This document shows positions 28,401 to 37,815 of a stretch of DNA of 64,000 bases, in pieces. The notes beneath the pieces are model-generated. The model searched no databases and was not told where the DNA came from. It saw nothing but the letters and a program-made list of their open reading frames with translations. The stretch is from contig OZ244830.1 of assembly GCA_965220425.1 (NCBI GenBank), positions 3,968,001 through 4,032,000 of the forward strand, given 5' to 3'. How positions within the stretch are numbered: the stretch's first letter is position 1; every line of letters starts with the position of its first letter. The stretch comes from Azophilus sp965220425 (GTDB lineage: Bacteria; Pseudomonadota; Gammaproteobacteria; Pseudomonadales; Azotimanducaceae). Position numbers and translations under genes: made by a program.

Positions 28401-31400
28401 CGTTACGGTGCTTGACGACGAACTCGACGAACCTGACGAATCGTTCACCGTCACCCTCAGCCAGGCGACCAACGCAACGATTGCCGACGCGGAAGGCATG
28501 GGCACGATCATCGACAACGATGAGCCCCCCAGCCTGGGCATCGATGACGTGTCCGTCGCCGAGGATGGCGGTAGCGCCCTGTTCACCGTTACGCTCAGCG
28601 ATACCTACGATGCGGCGGTAACCGTCGACTACGCCACAAGCGACGGCACCGCCGAGGCGGGCAGCGACTACACCGCTGCCTCCGGCACGCTCACCATCGA
28701 TGCGGGTTCCCGTACGGCTACCGTCTCCGTTACGGTGCTTGACGACGAACTCGACGAACCTGACGAATCGTTCACCGTCACCCTCAGCCAGGCGACCAAC
28801 GCAACGATTGCCGACGCGGAAGGCCAGGGCACGATCACCGACAACGACGAGCCCCCCAGTCTCGGCATCAATGACGTGTCCGTCGCCGAAGACGGTGGTA
28901 GCGCCCTGTTCACCGTTACGCTCAGCGACACCTACGATGCGGCGGTAACCGTCGACTACGCCACAAACGACGGCACCGCCGAAGCGGGCAGCGACTACAC
29001 CGCCGCCTCCGGCACGCTCACCATCGATGCGGGTTCCCGTACGGCTACCGTCTCCGTTACGGTGCTTGACGACGAACTCGACGAACCTGACGAATCGTTC
29101 ACCGTCACCCTCAGCCAGGCGACCAACGCAACGATTGCCGACGCGGAAGGCATGGGCACGATCATCGACAACGATGAGCCCCCCAGTCTCGGCATCGATG
29201 ACGTGTCCGTCGCCGAAGACGGCGGTAGCGTCCTGTTCACCGTTACGCTCAGCGATACCTACGATGCGGCGGTGACCGTCGACTACGCCACAAGCGACGG
29301 CACCGCCGAAGCGGGCAGCGACTACACCGCTGCCTCCGGCACGCTCACCATCGATGCGGGTTCCCGTACGGCTACCGTCTCCGTTACGGTGCTTGACGAC
29401 GAACTCGACGAACCTGACGAATCGTTCACCGTCACCCTCAGCCAGGCGACCAATGCAACGATTGCCGACGCGGAAGGCCTCGGCACGATCACCGACAACG
29501 ACGAACCGCCCGGCAGCGGCGTAGTCGGCGTTGCGAAACAGGCCGTCGACACGCTGATTACGGATACGGGAAGGGTTCGTTCCGTCATCAGGATCCATAT
29601 CGCCAACGTCGGCGATGGCGATGCCCATCGAGTCCAGGTTTCCGACGACCTCGGGCAAGCGTTTCCCGCCCCCGCCGTCGTGTCCATCGTGAATGCACCG
29701 AGTTCGGCTGGTACGCCCCTGTCGTTGAATCCCGCCTACGACGGCATCGAAACCACCGACCTGCTGGCCGGTACCGACTCGCTCGAGGCCGGTGCTTCGG
29801 CAACCATTGAATTTACCATCGAAGTTTTCCTGAACGGCGCAGCGGGACCATTCCAGAACCAGGCAATGGCATCCTCCGAAGACGATGCCGGTCTAACTAC
29901 GGAAGACCTGTCCGACAACGGTGAGAACCCGGACCCCGACGGCGACGGCGATCCATCCGGGCCCGGCGAAGACGACCCCACTCCGGTCGAGTTTCCAGCC
30001 GCGCTGCGGGGAACCGTATTCGCCGACCTCGATGTGGACGGCATGCAGGACGCCGATGAAGCGGGATTGGCGGGTTGGCAGGTCGAAGCCATGCCAGCCG
30101 AGGATGATTCAGTCTCGAGAACAACCACGGACAGTGCCGGCGGCTACATGCTGGTCTCCGTCGACCCGGGCGAAGTGACCGTGCGTTTCCGTCATCCGGA
30201 ATCCGGAGCGGTGTGGGGCCAGGAAACAGCCACGACAGCCTTGCACAGCCTGACCACCGTCGACCATGGCGTTGTTCCCGGTGGCCGGGTGTACGACAGC
30301 GAATCGAGAGAAACCATCGTCGGCGCGGTATTGGCGCTCGCCGGCAACTCCGGCCGACACCTTCCCGCCGGGTGCCTGCTCGACGGTCAGCAGTTGCAGC
30401 GCACGGGCAGTGACGGCGCCTATCGATTCGACATTGTCCACGGCGCTCATGGGGACTGCCCCACGGGCTCGTCCACCTACAAGGTCGAACTCGCGGAGGT
30501 GCCCGAGGGATACAATGCACCGCCGTCCCTCCTGATCCCCCCGGCCGGCGATGCGCTGATGGTGTCTACCTGTCCGGGAGACCCCGATCCGGACGAACCC
30601 TGTGTCGTGTACTCCGAAGCGGAGCCACCCGCGGATGCGGCCATCGCCGACTACTACCTCGCCTGGATTGTGGCAGACGGCGAAGGTACGGTGGTGCACA
30701 ACCACGTGCCGCTCGATCCGGTTTCAGTAGTGGCGCCTGATCGCCTGGTCACCGTGTCAAAACGGGCAACGGTACGTAACGCAAACCTCGGCGACCTCGT
30801 GGGATACAACATCCAGGTCGCCAATCCCACCCCGTTCACCGTCCGCAACCTGGAACTGGTGGACGACATTCCGGCCGGATTCGCCTTCGCCGAGGAAACG
30901 GCATCCATGCAGAGGCCGGGCCCCGATGGAACGATGGGTACGGGCGACGATCTGAGCATGGCGCTCGCGACGAGCGGAACGGATCCGATCGTCTTCGCGC
31001 CTTTTGATATTCCTGCCGGCGCCGTGATCAGCCTCCGTTACATGACGCGTGTTACCACCGGGGCTTCGCCAGGGCAGCATGTGAACAGGGTGAAACCTTT
31101 CGTTGCGGGGAAACTTGTCGGTAACGAGGCGACCGCCAGCGTTGAAGTGCTCAGCGATCCGATCTTTGAGAAAACAACCGTAATAGGCAAGGTCTTCGAC
31201 GACCGGAACAGCGATGGATGGCAGGACCCCGGCGAACGGGGTATACCGGGAGTCCGGCTGGCTACCGTCAGCGGCCTGATCGTGGAAACCGACGCGCACG
31301 GTCGCTACCACCTCGCCGACATGGATGCCGGCAACGCGGCGCGAGGCCGCAACTTCATAATCAAACTCGATCCGACGACCTTACCGGGCGAAACCGTTAT

Positions 31401-34400
31401 AACGAGCGAGAACCCGCGCGTGATCCGGTTGACTCAGGCACTGATGTCCAAGGTGAATTTCGCGGTCAAGTTGCCTTCGCAACAACCCCTCGTCGAGCAG
31501 CGTCCCGGCGGTAACAAACTGATCCGGGAAGTCCGCCTACATCGCTTCGAACGCATTGAACCAGTACGCTTCGCGTCTGGACAATCCGGCATTCTGCCGA
31601 GCTATGTCGATCGGTTGCACACCCTGCTGGCAGCGTATCGCGGCAAGCCGAACCTGCGCGTACGGTTCTCGGGCCACACCGACAGTCAGCCCCTGGGCCC
31701 GAAAGCGCAGGTTGTCTACGGCGACAATCAGGGCCTTTCGGAAGCCCGGGCGCGACAGGTGGCCGAGCTCGTCGCTGCGGAACTGGGCCTGCCTGACGAC
31801 ATGATTGAGACCGCCGGACACGCCGAACGCATGCCCGTGGCATCCAACCGAACGGCCGAGGGCATGGCATTGAATCGCCGGGTGGAAACGGAGTTGATCT
31901 ACGACGACTATGCGGAAGAAGAACGCATCCTCAGTGAGGCGCCGCCCGGTGAGGCGCAATCCGACGAGGCGCGACCCCGTCAGTTGCAGAGCGGCAAGGC
32001 ACAACCCGACGAACCGCCACTCCGCGATTTGCGAACCGGCGAGGCGCAACCAGACGAGGCGCAACCCCAGGAGCTACAGACCGGTAAGGCGCAACCCGAC
32101 GCGGTGCAACGCCGGGCGTTGCTGCCTGAGGAGATGCCGACCGGCGAGGAACCGGCCACCGAGTTCCGCTATGCGGACGATCGGACGCGGCTCGAGCCGG
32201 CTCGCTTCACCTCCGGCCGTGCCACGCTGACGAGCGATCAAACCGCCAGGATCAACCGCTCGCTCGAGCCCTTCAGGGGAGTGGAGATCGTAAGCGTCAT
32301 AGTCGTCGGTCACGCCGACGGTCTGCCCGTGCTCAGCTCCAAAGCCGACGAGGAAGACAATGAAGCGCTTTCCAGGGCGCGAGCCCAAAGCGTCGCCACC
32401 TACCTTGCTCGACAGTTGCGGCTCGATCCCAATCGTGTCGTGATCGAAGCCAGGGGCTCTTCAGACCCGATAGCGGACAACCGCTCCGCCACCGGCCGGG
32501 CATTGAACCGCCGGGCCGACATCGAGTTGGTGTATCGGCGGGTCGCGGAAACGGTCACGACGCGCATCATCCCCCTGGCGCCCGTGCAGATGGCGCCAAC
32601 CGAACGAGCCGGCGGAGGCCGTCTTTGGTTGACCGAAGATGTCCTGGCGCACCGTCCGCAACTCGATGTGCTGGCGTTGAACGAGGTCGCAGTCGATGAC
32701 ACCGGCAAGATGAAGAGGCCCGTTGAGTTTGCCGCCTACACCAACTACGCGGCCTGGGTCGACGAGTACCGGCTGCAGATCTACCGCGAATCCGACACCG
32801 ACCTCGTCCGGCCTCTGGCGACACTGACCGCACCTCGCCTGGAACACGAAAACGCTTTCGAATTCCTCGACGAAACCCTGACCTTCAAACGCGGCGAGCG
32901 GCTGGCCTACGTTCTGCGCGCAACCGATGAGCACGGCCGGGAGGACCATACGCATCCGCGCCTGATGGGCATTATCGATGCAAGGCGTCCGGAGCGGCCG
33001 CGCGATGCGCAAGCCATCTGGGGCCAGTCCAGTCTGGCCAGGCAGTCGATAACGGTTCGGGGAAGCCGCGTGCGCGTGCACGGAGAGGAGTTCCCACCCG
33101 GCGAGCCGGTGCGCATCAATGGCCACGAGGCGCCCGTTGACGGCAGTGGCCGCTTCGTGTCGGAACTGCATCTGTCGCCCGGCGCCAACCGGATTGTGGT
33201 TTCCGGAGTGAGCGATGGACGGACCTGGTCGCAGGTCCTTACCGCCGAAGTCGACGAAAACTATGCGTTCATCGTCGGGCTCGCCAACGTAACAATCGGG
33301 CAAACGCGCGTTTCCGACAGCTTCGAAGAAATCAACCCCGAGGACTCCTTTGACGAGTCCGTGCACGTCGACGGACGCCTTGCTTTCTACCTGAAAGCCA
33401 AAATAAAAGGCAAATACCTGATCACTGCGCAGCTCGACACCACGGAAGACGAGCTCGACAATTTAACGGACAATCTCAAGCGCAAGGATCCGCGCAGGGT
33501 GTTCCGCCAGCTCGATCCGGACAAGTACTATCCGGTATACGGAGACGACTCCACGACGGTCAGTGACGTTTACAGCCAGGGCCCGTTTTTCCTGCGGGTG
33601 GATTGGGACCGCAACCAGTTGCTGCTCGGCAACTTCAACACGGGACTGACCGACACCGAGTACATGCAGTACAACCGCTCGCTGTACGGCGGCAAATTCG
33701 TCCACAAGAGCAACGCCGAGACCCGTTTCGGCGACCCCAAGCGCTCCCTTACCGCATTCGCGTCGGAAGCTCAATCGGCCGCGGCGCACGTGTCGTTCCG
33801 GGCGACCGGCGGTTCTCTCTACTATCTCAAGCATACGGACATCGTCCTGGGTTCGGAGAAGGTGTGGGTGGAGGTACGCCAGCGCGACACCGCACAGGTG
33901 CTCGAGCGTCAGGACTACATCGCCGGCCGCGACTACGAAATCGACGCGCTGCAGGGCAGGATCATCCTGAACAAACCCCTCTCCCAGGTGGTTATCGACC
34001 GGGGACCGTCGATCATCCGCACGCGCCCGCTGGAAGGGGACGACGTATTCCTGCTCGTCGACTACGAGTACGTACCGGACGCATTCGACGCCGACAAGGT
34101 GACCTATGGCGCCCGGGGCAAAACCTGGATCGGCGACCATGTCGCCGTCGGCGCCAGCAAGATCGTCGACCAGAAGGATGGCCGGGACTTCGATCTGGAG
34201 GGCATTGACGTTACGCTGAAAGCAGGCCGGGGCACCTACCTGAGCGTGGAGGCCGCGCGCAGCGAATCACTGCTGAGTTCGGCCAGTTTCGACTCTGTCG
34301 ACGGCGGCCTGAGCTTCCTGTCCCGCTCCGGCGACGGCTCCTCGCCCGCCCCGAGCGGCGATGCCTTCGCCGTCGAAGGGCGGGTAAATCTCGCCGAGTA

Positions 34401-35979
34401 CAGCGACGTTCTGAGCGGCGATGTGCGCGCGTGGTGGAAGGAGCGCGATGCAGGCTTCTCCGCAGGCCGGCTCGGCCATCGTTACCATACCGTGGAGAAG
34501 GGGTTCGACGCCGTCGTGCAGGCGGGCGAGAACATCGGCCTGCAGGCCGGTTACGCCGAACGCCACGAGGGCCCCCTGGCCGCCAGCCGGGTCGGTCGCG
34601 TTCAGGCCGATGTGCGCACCGGCCGGCTCACCGTCGGCGGCGAACTGCGCCACGAGGACATCAGGCGAACCGGACTGTATGGCATTGAAGTGCCCGATGG
34701 CGATGCGCTGCTCGCGGGTATCCGCCTCGGCTACAACCTCGACGACGCCCGCACGATCTATGCCTCCGCACAGACCGGCCTGGATGAGAGCGGCAACTAC
34801 GTGGAGAACGATCTGGTCGCGCTCGGCATCAATACCCGGGTAAGCGGCACTACCGCAATCAGCCTGGAAGCCAGCGAGGGAGACCGTGGCAGCGCCTTGT
34901 CCGGCGGTTTCGAATACACCCCGGCAGACCGGTTCGGTGTCAAGATCAAGAGCGGTATCGGATCCGGCGCCCTGACCCGGTTCTCCGGCAATTACGAGCT
35001 CGACGAGGGCCACGAACTGTACGGCAGCTACGCGCTGGACCCGGACCGAACCTTCGGCGAACGCAATCTCTTGACCCTCGGCCAGCGCCGCGACATGGGC
35101 AACCGGCTCGGCATCTTCACGGAATCCCAGTTCGGCGACGACGAACGCTTCGCCGGGGCCAGCCATACGTTCGGCCTCGATTACAAAACGAGCCACGGCT
35201 GGATTCTCTCGGGCCTGGTGACGGTTTCCGACAACGAGACGACACCGGCATCGATCGAGCGGCATGCGTACTCCTTCGGCGCCGCCATACAGCGGCCCGC
35301 TCACCGATTCAGCGGCAAGCTGGAGTACCGTAAGGACGACGGCCCCACGACCAAGGTCGATCAGTACATCGGCAGCACCAGCTACACCTACATCGCCAGC
35401 CAAAGCCGCCGCTGGCTCGGCCGCCTCAACATTTCGTGGACCAATGACCGGTTCCATGGCCTCTACGACGCCCGATTCGTCGAATTCGACATCGGCCACG
35501 CCTATCGTCCAGTCGCAGACGACCGCTGGAACGCCCTCGTGAAATACGGTTATTTCTACGACCTGGTCAGCATCGGCCAGGATTCGATACGACCCGACCA
35601 GCGCGTTCACGTACTGTCGGCGGAGGCGCTCTACCGCTTGAATCGCTACTGGGAAATCGGCGGCAAGATCGCGCTGAAGGAAGGCCGGATACGCACCTTC
35701 CGGGACCACGGCGATTGGCATGACTCAAGCATGCTCCTGACTGTGCTGCGGGCGCGGCGGCATGTCATCAAGGAGTGGGATGCGCTTGCCGAGTACCGGA
35801 TACTCCACGACCGGAAAGGCGACAACCGTCGCCACGGCGTACTGGTGGGCATGTACCGGCAGTTCGGCGATCGCATCGAGATGGGCGTCGGCTACAACTT
35901 CACGGACTTCAGCGACGATATTCGCGACGCCAGCTACAACCGCCAGGGCTGGTTCATCGACCTGATCGGGAAGCTGTAG
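25471..35979 (+). CDS. Giant Calx-beta/DUF11/SdrD/OmpA surface protein with C-terminal barrel
   Basis: A 3502-residue secreted protein. A signal peptide (RRIMLAALLVSCAPLAAAQ) is followed by a small Cys-containing domain, Gly-Thr repeats (about 153-226) and poly-Gly (227-238). Ten Calx-beta domains span 241-1347, with DxD/DDE calcium-binding residues. DUF11-like (about 1349-1477 and 1753-1893) and SdrD-B-like modules (about 1512-1690 and 1902-2000, for example VFADLDVDGMQDADEAG) follow. Two OmpA-like peptidoglycan-binding domains (about 2023-2143, GHTDSQPLG; and 2230-2358, GHADGLP) flank an acidic EAQPDE-rich linker. From about 2610 the sequence becomes barrel-like and ends in GWFIDLIGKL. Calcium-stiffened adhesion or cell-surface structure is inferred. 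It stands alone; SD-like AGAGG lies 10 bases before the ATG. Confidence 0.85.
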   Translation: MQVSPRAKRNPLTRRIMLAALLVSCAPLAAAQTVTVSEPGFNDGNFRIYVSNVRDSGFRAYMSAAGEDREEGKNPVHFFGTTVSCDPFDWPAGETTFSMDVYTLPDPAIFHCPIDSCAPCPGFKESPNATREVSKKWCLSMPEETFTDGACQGTGTGTGTGTGTGTGTGTGTGTGTGTGTGTGTGTGTGTGTGTGTGTGTGTGTGTGTGTGTGTGTGTGTGTGTGGGGGGGGGGGGRDPWVTIADATIDEDAGEARFEVSLNTNSRYDISMDYTTADGTAVAGSDYEATSGTLTIPNGEFGGTIVVPIIDDTDDEPDELFTITLSNPVRGRIATGEATGTIIDDDEPLPPGAPSLSIDDVTVAEDDGVAQFTVTLSHTFEQTVSVDYATVSHSAEAGADYTHTFGNLTIDAGSLTGTISIPILDDSLDEADETFTVMLSNAVNATISDADGLGAITDDDELPGDSPSLGINDVSVAEDGGSALFTVTLSDTYDAAVTVDYATSDGTAEAGSDYTAASGTLTIDAGSRTDSLTGTISIPTVSVTVLDDELDEPDESFAVTLSQATNATIADAEGLGTITDNDEPPSLGIDDVSVAEDGGSALFTVTLSDTYDAAVTVDYATSDGTAEAGSDYTAASGTLTIDAGSRTATVSVTVLDDELDEPDESFTVTLSQATNATIADAEGQGTITDNDEPPSLGINDVSVAEDGGSALFTVTLSDTYDAAVTVDYATNDGTAEAGSDYTAASGTLTIDAGSRTATVSVTVLDDELDEPDESFTVTLSQATNATIADAEGQGTITDNDEPPSLGINDVSVAEDGGSALFTVTLSDTYDAAVTVDYATNDGTAEAGSDYTAASGTLTIDAGSRTATVSVTVLDDELDEPDESFTVTLSQATNATIADAEGMGTIIDNDEPPSLGIDDVSVAEDGGSVLFTVTLSDTYDAAVTVDYATSDGTAEAGSDYTAASGTLTIDAGSRTATVSVTVLDDELDEPDESFTVTLSQATNATIADAEGMGTIIDNDEPPSLGIDDVSVAEDGGSALFTVTLSDTYDAAVTVDYATSDGTAEAGSDYTAASGTLTIDAGSRTATVSVTVLDDELDEPDESFTVTLSQATNATIADAEGQGTITDNDEPPSLGINDVSVAEDGGSALFTVTLSDTYDAAVTVDYATNDGTAEAGSDYTAASGTLTIDAGSRTATVSVTVLDDELDEPDESFTVTLSQATNATIADAEGMGTIIDNDEPPSLGIDDVSVAEDGGSVLFTVTLSDTYDAAVTVDYATSDGTAEAGSDYTAASGTLTIDAGSRTATVSVTVLDDELDEPDESFTVTLSQATNATIADAEGLGTITDNDEPPGSGVVGVAKQAVDTLITDTGRVRSVIRIHIANVGDGDAHRVQVSDDLGQAFPAPAVVSIVNAPSSAGTPLSLNPAYDGIETTDLLAGTDSLEAGASATIEFTIEVFLNGAAGPFQNQAMASSEDDAGLTTEDLSDNGENPDPDGDGDPSGPGEDDPTPVEFPAALRGTVFADLDVDGMQDADEAGLAGWQVEAMPAEDDSVSRTTTDSAGGYMLVSVDPGEVTVRFRHPESGAVWGQETATTALHSLTTVDHGVVPGGRVYDSESRETIVGAVLALAGNSGRHLPAGCLLDGQQLQRTGSDGAYRFDIVHGAHGDCPTGSSTYKVELAEVPEGYNAPPSLLIPPAGDALMVSTCPGDPDPDEPCVVYSEAEPPADAAIADYYLAWIVADGEGTVVHNHVPLDPVSVVAPDRLVTVSKRATVRNANLGDLVGYNIQVANPTPFTVRNLELVDDIPAGFAFAEETASMQRPGPDGTMGTGDDLSMALATSGTDPIVFAPFDIPAGAVISLRYMTRVTTGASPGQHVNRVKPFVAGKLVGNEATASVEVLSDPIFEKTTVIGKVFDDRNSDGWQDPGERGIPGVRLATVSGLIVETDAHGRYHLADMDAGNAARGRNFIIKLDPTTLPGETVITSENPRVIRLTQALMSKVNFAVKLPSQQPLVEQRPGGNKLIREVRLHRFERIEPVRFASGQSGILPSYVDRLHTLLAAYRGKPNLRVRFSGHTDSQPLGPKAQVVYGDNQGLSEARARQVAELVAAELGLPDDMIETAGHAERMPVASNRTAEGMALNRRVETELIYDDYAEEERILSEAPPGEAQSDEARPRQLQSGKAQPDEPPLRDLRTGEAQPDEAQPQELQTGKAQPDAVQRRALLPEEMPTGEEPATEFRYADDRTRLEPARFTSGRATLTSDQTARINRSLEPFRGVEIVSVIVVGHADGLPVLSSKADEEDNEALSRARAQSVATYLARQLRLDPNRVVIEARGSSDPIADNRSATGRALNRRADIELVYRRVAETVTTRIIPLAPVQMAPTERAGGGRLWLTEDVLAHRPQLDVLALNEVAVDDTGKMKRPVEFAAYTNYAAWVDEYRLQIYRESDTDLVRPLATLTAPRLEHENAFEFLDETLTFKRGERLAYVLRATDEHGREDHTHPRLMGIIDARRPERPRDAQAIWGQSSLARQSITVRGSRVRVHGEEFPPGEPVRINGHEAPVDGSGRFVSELHLSPGANRIVVSGVSDGRTWSQVLTAEVDENYAFIVGLANVTIGQTRVSDSFEEINPEDSFDESVHVDGRLAFYLKAKIKGKYLITAQLDTTEDELDNLTDNLKRKDPRRVFRQLDPDKYYPVYGDDSTTVSDVYSQGPFFLRVDWDRNQLLLGNFNTGLTDTEYMQYNRSLYGGKFVHKSNAETRFGDPKRSLTAFASEAQSAAAHVSFRATGGSLYYLKHTDIVLGSEKVWVEVRQRDTAQVLERQDYIAGRDYEIDALQGRIILNKPLSQVVIDRGPSIIRTRPLEGDDVFLLVDYEYVPDAFDADKVTYGARGKTWIGDHVAVGASKIVDQKDGRDFDLEGIDVTLKAGRGTYLSVEAARSESLLSSASFDSVDGGLSFLSRSGDGSSPAPSGDAFAVEGRVNLAEYSDVLSGDVRAWWKERDAGFSAGRLGHRYHTVEKGFDAVVQAGENIGLQAGYAERHEGPLAASRVGRVQADVRTGRLTVGGELRHEDIRRTGLYGIEVPDGDALLAGIRLGYNLDDARTIYASAQTGLDESGNYVENDLVALGINTRVSGTTAISLEASEGDRGSALSGGFEYTPADRFGVKIKSGIGSGALTRFSGNYELDEGHELYGSYALDPDRTFGERNLLTLGQRRDMGNRLGIFTESQFGDDERFAGASHTFGLDYKTSHGWILSGLVTVSDNETTPASIERHAYSFGAAIQRPAHRFSGKLEYRKDDGPTTKVDQYIGSTSYTYIASQSRRWLGRLNISWTNDRFHGLYDARFVEFDIGHAYRPVADDRWNALVKYGYFYDLVSIGQDSIRPDQRVHVLSAEALYRLNRYWEIGGKIALKEGRIRTFRDHGDWHDSSMLLTVLRARRHVIKEWDALAEYRILHDRKGDNRRHGVLVGMYRQFGDRIEMGVGYNFTDFSDDIRDASYNRQGWFIDLIGKL
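25927..26177 (+). repeat. Short tandem repeats coding Gly-Thr then poly-Gly
   Basis: Units of GGAACCGGCACG and near variants (GGCACGGGAACC, GGAACGGGAACC) run from about 25927 to 26143, then GGTGGCGGC units to about 26177. All units are multiples of three, so expansion or contraction would change the linker length without breaking the frame. The linker joins the small N-terminal domain to the Calx-beta array. Confidence 0.9.
26869..29511 (+). repeat. Eight near-identical 327 bp Calx-beta repeats
   Basis: Units begin at 26869, 27223, 27550, 27877, 28204, 28531, 28858 and 29185. Seven have exactly 327 bases (109 codons); the first has 354, because 27 extra bases coding DSLTGTISIP-like residues match the preceding diverged unit at about 26704. 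Diagnostic codons (SLGID/SLGIN, SAL/SVL, TSDG/TNDG, AEGQ/AEGM/AEGL) show units 27877-28530 repeated at 28858-29511, a 981-base displacement. Confidence 0.92.
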
Positions 35980-36312
35980 CCCAGCGCTCACCTTGCGCAA
36001 CTGCAACGTGGCCGAACCGGCGCAGTTCACTTCGAGCAGCCAGCATGTAACGATAACTTGTCAGTAGACGCAGCAGCCCCTCAATCTGCATCGAGAGCAA
36101 TGCTTTCTTGTCACAAAGAATCGGAATATCGATCAAAAAATTTTCTGAAATGTTATCTTGTTAACGATTCCATATTTTTCGAGAGGAAAAACCGAAACTT
36201 CTTCTTGTTGAAATCATGTACGACAAGATCCAAAAATATCCCCATCATTTTCCGGAAATTCAATAGAAATAAACAAAAGGTCTATCCAATTCTTCTCCCG
36301 ACAAACGCAGGT
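35980..36312. other. AT-rich intergenic region
   Basis: A 333-base gap. From about 36080 to 36300 it is markedly AT-rich against the GC-rich neighbours. A 111-residue open frame (36058-36393) covers it, but its Lys/Phe/Asn-rich composition and overlap with the ABC gene make coding unlikely. I see no recognised element. Confidence 0.5.
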
Positions 36313-37815
36313 TCAACCGGTAGATCGCAAATGTCCAGGCGCGGCGAGTCTTTCAATACCTTCAAAAACCAGCTCTGTGACCAGAGCAAGTAACGCCGCG
36401 GGAACGGCGCCTTGCAGAACCAGTGACATGTCATTCAACGCCAGCCCTGTCACGATGGGATCGCCGAGCCCACCCGCGCCAATGAATGCGGCCAGCGTCG
36501 CCGTGCCGATGCTGATGACCGCGGCCGTCCTGATGCCGGCCAGCATGCTCGGCAGCGACAGCGGCACATACACGTACCGCAGGCGCTCGCTGCTCGACAA
36601 CCCCATGGCCACGGCAACGCGGCGCAGCGTCGGATCCACCGTCGTCAGCGCGGTCACGGTATTGCGCAATATGGGCAACAGCGAATACAGGAAGAGCGCG
36701 ACGATGGCGGGCAGTACGCCGATGCCGAACAGCGGGATCATCAACGCCAGCAGCGCGATACTGGGAATGGTCTGCAGCAGGCCGCAAAAGTAAATGACGG
36801 CCCTGGCAAGCGCTGCATGCCTGAAAACAACGAGGCCGGCGCCAGCGCCGGCAAGCACGGCCGCGATGAGCGCAACGACGGTCAGCTTCAGATGCTGCGC
36901 GGTATTGGCGGCAAGGTCAGCCCAGATGCTTCTCTCCCCTCCCCTTGCATCGATACCGCGCGTGGCGAGAAACTCCACCGCCACCTCGGCGAATGTGCGC
37001 CCATCGAACTTGACCGAGGCATTCAGTTCCTGCATCCGTTCCTCGGTCAGCGTACCTTCAAGCCCATTGAGCAGATCGATGACCTCTTCGCCGATGTCGC
37101 GCCGCACCAGGGGCGCAGCGGCATAGCGGGGAAAGAAGCCGCGGTCGTCCGCCAGAATCGCGAGGTCGTGACGCAATAGTTCCGCATCGGTCGAATAGGC
37201 ATCCGTCACATCGAGCGCACCTTCCCGCATCGCCCGATACGCCAGCCCGTGGTCGATCCCGGTGACTGCCCGGTCGATGCCGTAGGTTTTCGAAAGACCC
37301 GGCCAACCGTCTTCGCGTTCGATGAATTCGTGGCTGAGCACCACCCTGAGTTGCGGATACCGTGCCAGGTCGCCGATGGCCCGCAGGTTCAGCGCCTCCG
37401 CCTGCTCGCGCCGCACCACCACGGCGTAGGTATTGTTGAACCCCAGTGGCTGCAGCAGGCGCAAGCCGCGGTTCCGTAGCTCGCGGTTCAGCGCGGCCAG
37501 TCCGGTATCGGGTTCGAGGTGCAGTACCGCCTGGCTGAGCGTACCGGTGTATTCGAAATAGAGGTCGATCTCATCGTTGACCAGGGCATCGAAGCAGATC
37601 AGCGTACCGCCCAGCCCGAAACGCCTTTCCACCTCATAACCGCTGTCTTCAAGCAACCGGGCGCCGATTTCGCCGAGCAGGTAGGACTCGTTGAAATGCT
37701 TGCTTCCGATCCTGATCGGATCCGCCGGTGCTGTCATCGAACCAGCGGCCCCCGGCATGGCCGCCAGCGCCGCCGCCAACAACCAGACCACTGTTCCGGC
37801 GATCCGGCGTATCAC
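36313..37815 (-). CDS. Betaine/osmoprotectant ABC transporter, substrate-binding domain fused to permease
   Basis: A 500-residue fusion. A signal-like N-terminus precedes an OpuAC/ProX-type binding domain (residues about 30-290; IRIGSKHFNESYLLGEI and GLGGTLICFDALVNDEIDLY are typical of the quaternary-amine class). Five or six membrane segments of an OpuCB-like permease follow (about 310-490), with the coupling motif VAMGLSSSERLRYVYVPLSLP. Such fusions are known in the betaine uptake family. Its start overlaps the stop of the ATPase gene (ATGA). The expected role is uptake of glycine betaine, choline or a similar osmolyte. Confidence 0.88.
   Translation of the reverse strand: MIRRIAGTVVWLLAAALAAMPGAAGSMTAPADPIRIGSKHFNESYLLGEIGARLLEDSGYEVERRFGLGGTLICFDALVNDEIDLYFEYTGTLSQAVLHLEPDTGLAALNRELRNRGLRLLQPLGFNNTYAVVVRREQAEALNLRAIGDLARYPQLRVVLSHEFIEREDGWPGLSKTYGIDRAVTGIDHGLAYRAMREGALDVTDAYSTDAELLRHDLAILADDRGFFPRYAAAPLVRRDIGEEVIDLLNGLEGTLTEERMQELNASVKFDGRTFAEVAVEFLATRGIDARGGERSIWADLAANTAQHLKLTVVALIAAVLAGAGAGLVVFRHAALARAVIYFCGLLQTIPSIALLALMIPLFGIGVLPAIVALFLYSLLPILRNTVTALTTVDPTLRRVAVAMGLSSSERLRYVYVPLSLPSMLAGIRTAAVISIGTATLAAFIGAGGLGDPIVTGLALNDMSLVLQGAVPAALLALVTELVFEGIERLAAPGHLRSTG

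Noticed and set aside
26869..29511. CRISPR-like regular repeats
   Set aside because: Units are 327 bases long, contiguous, without spacers, and code for Calx-beta domains.
25465..29658. A 1397-residue open frame antisense to the Calx-beta array
   Set aside because: It is the complement of the GC-biased repeats, has no start context and its translation is a low-complexity shadow of the sense protein.
36058..36393. A 111-residue frame in the AT-rich gap
   Set aside because: Composition is unlike the genome's proteins, no Shine-Dalgarno is visible and it overlaps the ABC permease gene.
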